Of a stretch of 13,073 nt of DNA, positions 6,298 through 12,554 are shown piece by piece. Every line of letters begins with the position of its first letter. The first letter of the stretch is position 1. The DNA is from Erysipelotrichia bacterium (GTDB taxonomy: Bacteria; Bacillota_I; Bacilli_A; Erysipelotrichales; Erysipelotrichaceae). The stretch lies in assembly GCA_009916335.1 (NCBI GenBank), contig SAAR01000068.1, positions 1-13,073 on the forward strand, read 5' to 3'. Below the pieces are notes generated by a model that saw nothing but the letters and a program-made list of their open reading frames with translations, did no database searches and had not been told where the DNA came from. The position numbers were made by a program, and so were the translations under genes.

Positions 6298-6939
6298 ATG
6301 AGTAATAGAAGACTCCCTGTTTATATTTTGATTGATACCTCGGGCTCAATGAATGGTGAGCCCATTCATTCTGTAAATTCAGGATTACAAACAATGCTAT
6401 CGGTATTGAAGCAAGATCCATTCGCTCTTGAAAGTGTATGGATGTCCATTATTACTTTTGATGTAGAAGTTAAAGAGTTGATAAAGCTCACTCCTTTGGA
6501 TGAGATTGCTATCCCAGAAATAGTGGTACCAAAATCAGGAGCTACTTTTTTAGGGGCTGCTTTAGAACTACTTGTTTCAAAAATTTCTACAGAAATCAAC
6601 AAAACAACACAAGATGCAAAAGGAGACTGGCGCCCATTATTATTTATAATGACAGATGGTGCACCTTCAGACCTAGAAGCATTTGAAAGTGTTATACCTC
6701 ATATTAAAGCTATAAATTTTGCATCAATTATTGCTTGTGCAGCTGGTCCAAAAGCGAAAAAAGAATTTTTATTGATGCTGACTGAAAATGTTGTTGTTCT
6801 TGATGTTATGGATAGTGCCTCATTCTCAAATTTCTTTAAATGGTTGAGTTCAAGCGTGGCATCAGGTAGTAGTAGTGTGGGCTTGGCTGGTCAGAATTCA
6901 CTACCGCCACCTCCACCAGAAATTCAACTTGTAATGTAA
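6298..6939 (+). CDS. TerY-like VWA-domain protein with PPPPPE tail (copy 2)
   Basis: A 213-residue paralogue of the VWA protein encoded at 4994. The metal site is complete: D13-x-S15-x-S17 (DTSGSM), T83 (SGATFLGAAL) and D120 (FIMTDGAPSD). The KGDWRPLLFIMTDG strand and the FFKWLSSSVASGS segment near the end are shared with the first copy. The tail LPPPPPEIQLVM (prolines 203-207) is also shared, although the sequence just before it has diverged. The ATG lies 5 bases after the second TerD-family gene and has no Shine-Dalgarno in the preceding 20 bases, unlike its neighbours, so translation probably depends on ribosomes finishing the upstream gene. The alternation TerD, VWA, TerD, VWA suggests that an ancestral TerD-VWA pair was duplicated and each VWA partners the TerD in front of it. 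Confidence 0.9.
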   Translation: MSNRRLPVYILIDTSGSMNGEPIHSVNSGLQTMLSVLKQDPFALESVWMSIITFDVEVKELIKLTPLDEIAIPEIVVPKSGATFLGAALELLVSKISTEINKTTQDAKGDWRPLLFIMTDGAPSDLEAFESVIPHIKAINFASIIACAAGPKAKKEFLLMLTENVVVLDVMDSASFSNFFKWLSSSVASGSSSVGLAGQNSLPPPPPEIQLVM

Positions 6940-6954
6940 GCAAAAGGAAACATA

Positions 6955-7980
6955 ATGCGCAGATTACCAATATTTTTTGTATTAGATTGTTCGGAATCAA
7001 TGATTGGGGATAATCAAAAGAAGCTTGAAGAGACACTAGAAGTGGTTACCCATGCACTAAAGCAAGATCCTCATGCACTTGAGAGCGTTTATGCTTCTGT
7101 TATTGCTTTTGCAGGAGTATCAAAAACAATTGCACCCTTAGTAGAAATAGTTTCCTTCTATCCTCCAAAACTTCCAGTTGGAAGTGGTACCGGGTTAGGA
7201 CTTGCATTAGAAGAGTTGATGTTACAAATTGATAAGCATGTTGTTAAAACAACCTCTGATAGAAAGGGTGATTGGAAGCCTATTATATTTTTAATAACGG
7301 ATGGAAAACCAACAGATCAACTCGATTTTGTACTTAAAAAATGGGAAGAAAACTACAAAACAAAGGCGCAAATGATTGCAGTAGCTATTGGAAGATATGC
7401 CGATGTTAATATTCTTAAAAAAATTACCGAGAATGTTATTATTTTTGAAAATTCTCAAGAGAGTGATTTTAAAAAATTCATTAGCTGGATGACAGCATCA
7501 ATTGTTACATACAGTAAAAGCATTGGGGAAAATAACAATGTGAGCATCATCGACAATTTAGATGAAAGTGTACTCAAAAAAGCTGAAAAAAATAAGCAAT
7601 ATGATTTAATAGATATTGATTGTGCGGTCTTGGTTGGTCGATGTCAAAAAAGTAAAAAACCATATTTAATGAAATATGATTGCTCTGATGAAGATTTAAC
7701 TTACGAACTCTCAGGATGTTATCCCATCGATGAAGATTATTTTAAATGGTCAGATAGTTCTAATTCCGATATTAAAATAAATACGTCTGAATTAATTGGA
7801 GTTCCAAGTTGCCCTTATTGTGGTGCAGTTTCTGCTTTTGCTCTTTGTGCATGTGGCAAATTAATGTGTGTAAATGGTCCTAGTGAAGCTGTTTGTCCTT
7901 GGTGTGAACAAAAAGTTATTTTTGGCTCTGGTCCAGCGAATGAAAGCCATGATTTTAATGTGAGTAGAGGCCGTGGCTAA
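6955..7980 (+). CDS. TerY-like VWA protein with C-terminal cysteine-rich metal-binding domain (TerY-P triad)
   Basis: A 341-residue two-domain protein. Residues 1-190 form a VWA domain with an intact metal site in an unusual form: D11-C-S13-E-S15 (DCSESM instead of DTSGSM), T79 (VGSGTGLG) and D116 (FLITDGKPTD). Residues 210-325 form a cysteine-rich region resembling the TerY-C metal-binding domain. Cysteines lie at 223, 230, 243, 255, then CPYC (286-289), 298, 300, 305 and CPWC (314-317), enough for at least two zinc sites. Unlike the two earlier VWA proteins it has no proline tail. Its stop overlaps the phosphatase start by one base (TAATG), so the two are coupled. VWA, PP2C phosphatase and kinase in this order are the TerY-P triad known from comparative genomics. 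The ATG at 6955 has AAAAGGA at 6942-6948. Confidence 0.9.
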   Translation: MRRLPIFFVLDCSESMIGDNQKKLEETLEVVTHALKQDPHALESVYASVIAFAGVSKTIAPLVEIVSFYPPKLPVGSGTGLGLALEELMLQIDKHVVKTTSDRKGDWKPIIFLITDGKPTDQLDFVLKKWEENYKTKAQMIAVAIGRYADVNILKKITENVIIFENSQESDFKKFISWMTASIVTYSKSIGENNNVSIIDNLDESVLKKAEKNKQYDLIDIDCAVLVGRCQKSKKPYLMKYDCSDEDLTYELSGCYPIDEDYFKWSDSSNSDIKINTSELIGVPSCPYCGAVSAFALCACGKLMCVNGPSEAVCPWCEQKVIFGSGPANESHDFNVSRGRG

Positions 7981-9440
7981 TGGATAGCAAAGAAACAAAA
8001 TTATCTAAAGAGTCAAAAGAGTTTGTAATTGATGTCTTTACTAGATTTCCAGATGATAATGGTGAATATAAAAAAATGCTAGACTCTGAAGGTGTACAAA
8101 AATTAATTGATAAGTTTTTAGATGAATTAGACACAATCGCCCATCAAATACCAAAGCCAACTCCAAATAAAACAATAGCTATAAAAACATATCAAGAAAA
8201 TGATCATCAAATCAAGTCTGTTTTAAAACCACCACATGTTCCACTTTCGATAGAAAAGGTAGTACAACCTACTATGAAACCAATATTTAAAATACAAAAT
8301 TTCAAAATCAACGAAGAAAAAAGTGTTTCGATTGAAATTGAATCGCCTGAACAAATTTTTATTTTAGATGTAAAACTCCCAGAAGATTTAGGTCTTCAGT
8401 TTGATAAGACTAGTTCTAAAATCTTTGGAACACCAACACAAGCAGGAGACTTTCATCTTTCATTTCAATGGTCAAATTCATCAGGAATTAAAAGTTCAGA
8501 AACAATGATGTTTAGTGTTATAAATAATCCAAAAAATCTTTGGAAAAATTTACCTTCAGATAAAAACGACCCTTACTTTAAACCAGATCATGCCTCACTC
8601 ATTTTAGAAACCAATACGCATTTTATGTTTAGTGCAAGCACCAGAGGAAGAACTCATGCCCATGTTGGTAGCTTTAGAGATGATGATTTTTTTATGTATA
8701 CAGATAAAAACAATGATTGGAGCATACTAATTGTTGCAGATGGTGCTGGAAGCGCTAAAAGTTCAAGAAAAGGCTCTTTGCTGGCTTGTCAGTATGCTGG
8801 AAATTCTATTCAAAGTAATATATCAACAAAGTATGATGATCTCCATTTTTTGATAGCAAACTTTGACTCTGATGATAAAGCTAGAAAAGTGAAAGAGCAA
8901 TTTTATTATATTTTAGGAGAAGGATTCAAAAGTGCTGTAAGTGCAATTCAAGAAGAAGCAACTCAAAAAGGGGTTCCCTTTAAAGAATATTCAACCACAT
9001 TGCTCATATCAATTTGTTTTCAATTTAATAAAAAGTTATTTGTAGCTTCAGCCATGATTGGTGATGGAGCAATTGCGGTTTACACGAAAGAAAGTAATCA
9101 AATAGCTTTGCTTGGAATGGCAGATAGCGGTGAATTTGCAGGGCAAACACGCTTTTTGGATAATTCTACGATTGATATAAGCTTTTGGGATAGAGTTACT
9201 GTTGGGCTTTATGATAAACCAACGGCTTTATTGTTGATGACAGATGGTATTTCTGATCCAAAATTTGAAACAGACAATGGTTTAAAAAATGTAGAGCTTT
9301 GGAATAAATTATGGCTAGAAATTCAACCTATTATGGATATGGATTCTGAAAAAAGGGAAGCTTCTTTGCTTGAGTGGATGGAGTTTTTTAGTCCAGGCCA
9401 CCATGATGATCGCACGCTTGCTGTTTATAAGTTGAATTAA
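7980..9440 (+). CDS. PP2C-family protein serine/threonine phosphatase with N-terminal Ig-like domain (TerY-P triad)
   Basis: A 486-residue protein. Residues 1-95 are a polar, partly helical region. Residues 100-185 look like a putative Ig (He_PIG) fold, with LPEDLGLQFDKTSSKIFGTP then AGDFHLSFQW, matching the usual LP.GL.fD..tG.I.GTP..aG.y pattern. Residues 215-486 are a PP2C phosphatase. Expected metal-site elements are present: RGRTHAHVG with DDD (222-236), VADGAGS (D254-G255), MIGDGAIAV (D362), LLMTDGISD (D422, D426) and HHDDRTLAVY (D476-D477). It should remove phosphate from Ser/Thr of the Ter proteins or the kinase, using Mn2+ or Mg2+. No signal peptide was found, so the Ig-like domain is probably cytoplasmic. 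The start overlaps the previous stop, and the kinase ATG follows this stop with no gap. Confidence 0.9.
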   Translation: MDSKETKLSKESKEFVIDVFTRFPDDNGEYKKMLDSEGVQKLIDKFLDELDTIAHQIPKPTPNKTIAIKTYQENDHQIKSVLKPPHVPLSIEKVVQPTMKPIFKIQNFKINEEKSVSIEIESPEQIFILDVKLPEDLGLQFDKTSSKIFGTPTQAGDFHLSFQWSNSSGIKSSETMMFSVINNPKNLWKNLPSDKNDPYFKPDHASLILETNTHFMFSASTRGRTHAHVGSFRDDDFFMYTDKNNDWSILIVADGAGSAKSSRKGSLLACQYAGNSIQSNISTKYDDLHFLIANFDSDDKARKVKEQFYYILGEGFKSAVSAIQEEATQKGVPFKEYSTTLLISICFQFNKKLFVASAMIGDGAIAVYTKESNQIALLGMADSGEFAGQTRFLDNSTIDISFWDRVTVGLYDKPTALLLMTDGISDPKFETDNGLKNVELWNKLWLEIQPIMDMDSEKREASLLEWMEFFSPGHHDDRTLAVYKLN

Positions 9441-10943
9441 ATGGCAAAGATTATTAAATTAATAACCCAAGATGGTCAGAATGTGGAGTTTGTCGATGAA
9501 ATTATAGGTTCTGGCGGGATGAAAGATGCATACTTTTCACCAGATAAAAGTTATGTTGTATTGTTTTATAGAAATAACCCTGATTTTCAAGCTAAAGATA
9601 GACTCTTAATGTTAACGGGCAAATATAAAGAAAGTGTGTTTAATCAAGTAGGAGGGGACTATTGGAAAAATTTATTTTGTTGGCCTACTTCCGTAGTAAC
9701 CCATAATGGAAAGCTAGGAATTGTAACTCCAACGTATCAAAAACATTTTTTCTTTGAACATGGTTCTAAAAATAATGATTTTTTAAAAATTAAAGGAAAA
9801 GAAAAAGAGGGTAAATGGTTTGCCAGTGCCAATAATCAAAATAGATTTCTAGATGATAAAGAAAGAGGCAATTGGCTCAGTTACATAAAAATATGTTTAC
9901 TCATTTCAAGAGCAGTCAGAAGAATGCATGCTGCTGGGCTTGCACATTCTGATTTGTCTTATAAAAATGTTTTGGTAGACCCCTCTGGTGGGCATGCCTG
10001 CATTATAGATGTTGATGGATTAGTTGTCCCTGGAAAGTATTTTCCTGATGTTGTCGGAACCCCTGATTTTATAGCACCCGAAGTAGTTGAAACAAATCAT
10101 TTGGATAAAAATGACCCAAAAAGGAAGTTGCCAAGTATATCTACCGATAAGCATGCACTCGCTGTTTTAATTTATATGTATCTTTTTTATAGACATCCTT
10201 TGCGTGGTGGAAAAGTACATGATATTCATGACGAAACAAGAGATGAAAGCTTAACTATGGGTTCAAAAGCACTATTTATTGAACATCCTCAAGATAAATC
10301 CAATAGAATTAATTTGGCACATGTAAAAGCCACCGAACTTCCTTGGGCAGACGTTTCTAAAATACCTTATAAAATTTCTGGTCCATATCTTGCACCTTTG
10401 TTTGAGAGGGCCTTTATTGATGGACTAAAAGATCCAATCAAAAGACCGTCAGCTGGAGAATGGGAAGATGCACTTGTAAAAACCGTTGATTTGGTTCAGC
10501 CTTGTCATAATAAAGATTGCCAACAGAAATGGTATATTTTTGATAACTCAACTAAGCCAGTTTGCCCTTTTTGCAAAACTCCCTACAATGGAAAACTACC
10601 AATATTAAATTTATATTCATCACGAAATCATGGAAGTTTTAGGCCCGACAATCATCGATTGATGGTCTGGACAGGACAATCACTTTTTTTATGGCATATT
10701 AATAAAAATATTGCGCCCAATGAAAGACTTGATGAATCACAGAAACATCGTGTAGGCTATTTTGTCCTACATAATGATATTTGGTGGCTTGTAAATGAAA
10801 AAATGAATGATTTATATGTTGTTGAAAATAGTATACATTCTATTGTCAAAATAGGAGAAAAAATTAAATTAGAAGATGGTGTTCAAATACTTTTTTCTAA
10901 ACAAGATGGTGGTAGGCTTGCAGTTGTCCAAATGGTTGGATAA
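9441..10943 (+). CDS. Atypical protein kinase with zinc ribbon and possible FHA-like C-terminus (TerY-P triad)
   Basis: A 500-residue protein. Residues 15-345 are a divergent Ser/Thr kinase: glycine loop IIGSGGMKDAYF (21-32), catalytic loop LAHSDLSYKNVLV (D171, N176), metal motif IIDVDGLVV (D190 or D192, in place of DFG), and GTPDFIAPEVV (206-216) as the APE segment, with KRPSAGEW near 334. No VAIK-like lysine is evident: the strand after the loop reads YVVLFYR, so the ATP contact must differ. Residues 355-378 carry a four-cysteine zinc ribbon (C355, C360, C375, C378). Residues 390-500 look beta-rich and end with KIGEKIKLEDGVQILFS, reminiscent of an FHA domain; that part is tentative. The gene directly abuts the phosphatase gene. 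It likely phosphorylates VWA or TerD proteins of the operon, opposed by the phosphatase. Confidence 0.87.
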   Translation: MAKIIKLITQDGQNVEFVDEIIGSGGMKDAYFSPDKSYVVLFYRNNPDFQAKDRLLMLTGKYKESVFNQVGGDYWKNLFCWPTSVVTHNGKLGIVTPTYQKHFFFEHGSKNNDFLKIKGKEKEGKWFASANNQNRFLDDKERGNWLSYIKICLLISRAVRRMHAAGLAHSDLSYKNVLVDPSGGHACIIDVDGLVVPGKYFPDVVGTPDFIAPEVVETNHLDKNDPKRKLPSISTDKHALAVLIYMYLFYRHPLRGGKVHDIHDETRDESLTMGSKALFIEHPQDKSNRINLAHVKATELPWADVSKIPYKISGPYLAPLFERAFIDGLKDPIKRPSAGEWEDALVKTVDLVQPCHNKDCQQKWYIFDNSTKPVCPFCKTPYNGKLPILNLYSSRNHGSFRPDNHRLMVWTGQSLFLWHINKNIAPNERLDESQKHRVGYFVLHNDIWWLVNEKMNDLYVVENSIHSIVKIGEKIKLEDGVQILFSKQDGGRLAVVQMVG

Positions 10944-10969
10944 GAATACAAAAACAAAGGAGACAAATT

Positions 10970-11317
10970 ATGAAAAACCTATTTAAACTTTTTCTAGTTC
11001 TTATTGTCTGGCATGGTCAAATAATATTTGCAAAACAATATGAAGTGCCACCTTCCTCAACTACAAGAAACAGTGTGCCTGTTATTTCGGATGAAGCCAT
11101 GAAGGCTTGTGTTGAACTCTATAACAAAATAAAGTGGCTAGGTCAAGAACTAGATACGATTCAAGTTGACCGATACAGTGAAGTGTCTGTCAATAATTAT
11201 AATGCAAAAGTTAATAAGCAACAGCAAATGCAGAATTATTTTAATCAAAACTGTGCCGGTAAACAGTCAGAATCTGCAAAAAAAGCAGCTGATGAGCTAA
11301 ATAAAAGAGGCTATTGA
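10970..11317 (+). CDS. Small secreted two-cysteine protein, unknown function (115 aa)
   Basis: No named family was recognised. The N-terminus MKNLFKLFLVLIVWHGQIIFA is a clear signal peptide with likely cleavage after Ala21, leaving a mature protein of about 94 residues. The mature part begins with a Pro/Ser/Thr-rich stretch and then forms two predicted helices (about 42-64 and 70-94). Two cysteines, C47 (DEAMKACVELYN) and C95 (FNQNCAGKQS), could form a disulfide bracing a helical hairpin, as expected for a periplasmic protein. The ATG at 10970 has an excellent AAAGGAG at 10956-10962. It starts only 26 bases after the kinase gene with no terminator between, so it may be the last gene of the Ter operon. 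That would make it the operon's only secreted product. Confidence 0.65.
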   Translation: MKNLFKLFLVLIVWHGQIIFAKQYEVPPSSTTRNSVPVISDEAMKACVELYNKIKWLGQELDTIQVDRYSEVSVNNYNAKVNKQQQMQNYFNQNCAGKQSESAKKAADELNKRGY

Positions 11318-11374
11318 TCTAATTCAAATAGTATGTTTTCAATAAATTTAATAATACATAATAATGGAGAGTAG

Positions 11375-11518
11375 ATGCAAAACTGGTACAACAAAATCAC
11401 ATCTAACCAGAGAAAACTACTCTGGGTTTGTTCTATTGGACTAATATTGTTTTTCGGCACAGGGTTATTGACAACTGCTGTTTTACTGTTTTTAGAATTT
11501 GGTCGCAGAAATATTTAA
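11375..11518 (+). CDS. Small single-span membrane protein (47 aa)
   Basis: A 47-residue frame that starts MQNWYNKITSNQRKLLWV and then has one long hydrophobic stretch (about residues 15-41, LLWVCSIGLILFFGTGLLTT and onward), ending EFGRRNI. Basic residues on both sides (R13, K14; R44, R45) leave the orientation unclear. GGAG at 11366-11369 gives a plausible ribosome site 5 bases before the ATG. The compact form, good ribosome site and a span of transmembrane length argue that it is real. No function is recognised. It lies 57 bases after the secreted two-cysteine protein gene and ends 28 bases before the HAD gene. Confidence 0.5.
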   Translation: MQNWYNKITSNQRKLLWVCSIGLILFFGTGLLTTAVLLFLEFGRRNI

Positions 11519-11519
11519 T

Positions 11520-11541
11520 TATCAATAATGAAGTATTGATA
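11520..11541. repeat. Inverted repeat immediately before the HAD gene start
   Basis: TATCAATA and TATTGATA form a perfect 8-base inverted repeat around a 6-base spacer (ATGAAG), ending 5 bases before the ATG at 11547. In RNA it would be a hairpin at the ribosome-binding region of a gene with no other Shine-Dalgarno. It could equally be an operator, or the end signal of the 47-residue gene, which stops 2 bases earlier. Confidence 0.45.
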
Positions 11542-11546
11542 CTATT

Positions 11547-12137
11547 ATGAAGCTTATTTTATTTGATTTTGATGGAACGATAACTTCAAAAGATTCTTTT
11601 ATTGGATTTATTCATTTTTATAACAGTAATAGATTTAAAACTATTTTTGGCATGATTTCTCTTCTCCCATTTTTTATACTGTATAGCATAAAAATAATTT
11701 CTCGCGAAGAACTAAAAGAAAAAATCTTAGTACGGTTTTTTAAAAATATCCCAAAAGAAGTTTTTTTATCAAGTTGTTATACATACTCAGAAAAGTATTT
11801 AGATCAGATTGTCTTACCATCTGCCCTTAAAGAAATAAAAAAATATAAAGAAAAAGGTGATGTTGTAGTCATAGTATCCGCCTCTCTAAAATATTGGTTG
11901 GAACCTTGGTGTAAAAAATACGATTTAGATTTAATAGCTACTGAAATGGAATTTATTAATAATTTTTCTACTGGGAAGATAATGAATAAGAATTGCTATG
12001 GGGCAGAGAAGGTCAATAAAATTAAAGAAAAATACACTTTAGGCAAGTTTGAAAAGGTCATAGCTTATGGAAATAGTAAAGGTGACCACGAAATGTTAAA
12101 TTTAGCGCAAGAGTCGTATTATAAATATTTTCATTAG
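11547..12137 (+). CDS. HAD-IB (phosphoserine-phosphatase-like) family hydrolase
   Basis: A 196-residue phosphatase of the haloacid dehalogenase superfamily, subfamily IB. Motif I is DFDGT (nucleophile D7, acid/base D9), motif II is VIVSASLKYW (S111), the motif III lysine is K155 (GAEKVNKIKEKY), and motif IV is AYGNSKGDHEML (N176, D180). A cap insert at about 20-50 contains a strongly hydrophobic stretch (FGMISLLPFFILYSIKII). This is typical of the branch that includes phosphatidylglycerophosphatase C-like enzymes and may touch membrane lipids. The substrate is therefore possibly a lipid-linked phosphate, but this is inference. In motif IV Asn takes the place of the first Asp of GDS; YGNS is, I believe, common in this branch. 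There is no clear Shine-Dalgarno, and a hairpin-capable repeat ends 5 bases before the ATG. Confidence 0.82.
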   Translation: MKLILFDFDGTITSKDSFIGFIHFYNSNRFKTIFGMISLLPFFILYSIKIISREELKEKILVRFFKNIPKEVFLSSCYTYSEKYLDQIVLPSALKEIKKYKEKGDVVVIVSASLKYWLEPWCKKYDLDLIATEMEFINNFSTGKIMNKNCYGAEKVNKIKEKYTLGKFEKVIAYGNSKGDHEMLNLAQESYYKYFH

Positions 12138-12146
12138 TTAAAAGTC

Positions 12147-12186
12147 TAGCCAAAGCACGCAATATAAAGAGTTTAAAACTTGGCTA
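12147..12186 (+). terminator. Possible terminator-like inverted repeat after the HAD gene
   Basis: TAGCCAA (12147-12153) and TTGGCTA (12180-12186) are perfect inverted arms just after the HAD-gene stop. They enclose a 26-base loop that contains GTTTAAAAC. The bases after it (AAAGTTGTTTTAAATTATT) are AT-rich but lack an unbroken T-run, and the loop is long. The element may end the HAD transcript or be a dyad upstream of the next gene. Confidence 0.3.
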
Positions 12187-12210
12187 TAAAGTTGTTTTAA
12201 ATTATTAAAA

Positions 12211-12525
12211 ATGAAAATATATACAAGGACATTTATACATAAAGTATTTTTTTTAGTTCTTATTGGAGCCAATTTAATTGCTGATATATTTCAGCCAAGC
12301 CCTTCTTGCTATGAGCCAATAAAGCCTTTTAAACCTTATAGTTTTACTGCTCAATGGGAAGTAGACTCTTATAATAATTCAATTAGTATGAATAGAATCG
12401 AAATTGATAGTTTTCGAAACTGTATACAAAGTTTTATTGATGAGCAAAATATGGCAATAAAAAAACATCTAGATGCTATTGATGAAGCGACTAATAAATG
12501 GAACAATTTTGTTGCATATCAATAA
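12211..12525 (+). CDS. Small secreted two-cysteine helical protein, unknown function (104 aa)
   Basis: No named family was recognised. Residues 1-24 are a basic start plus hydrophobic core (HKVFFLVLIGANLIA), consistent with a signal peptide cut near Ala24. The mature part starts DIFQPSPSCYEPIKPFKPYS, proline-rich with C33, followed by long helices (about 48-100) containing C71 (FRNCIQSFIDEQN) and a charged, Asn-rich end. Two cysteines in an otherwise helical secreted protein suggest a periplasmic disulfide-braced hairpin, as in the protein encoded at 10970, though direct similarity is too weak to call homology. The ATG at 12211 has no Shine-Dalgarno but fits the signal peptide. It lies 29 bases before the endonuclease I gene and may be co-transcribed with it. 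Confidence 0.6.
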   Translation: MKIYTRTFIHKVFFLVLIGANLIADIFQPSPSCYEPIKPFKPYSFTAQWEVDSYNNSISMNRIEIDSFRNCIQSFIDEQNMAIKKHLDAIDEATNKWNNFVAYQ

Positions 12526-12554
12526 ACAATAAAAATAAGTATTAGGAAAATGAA

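Noticed and set aside
4399..6939. Alternating TerD and VWA genes as a recent direct DNA duplication
   Set aside because: The protein copies are clearly related, but the DNA is well diverged and the TerD copies differ by inserts, so this is an old duplication and not a DNA repeat.
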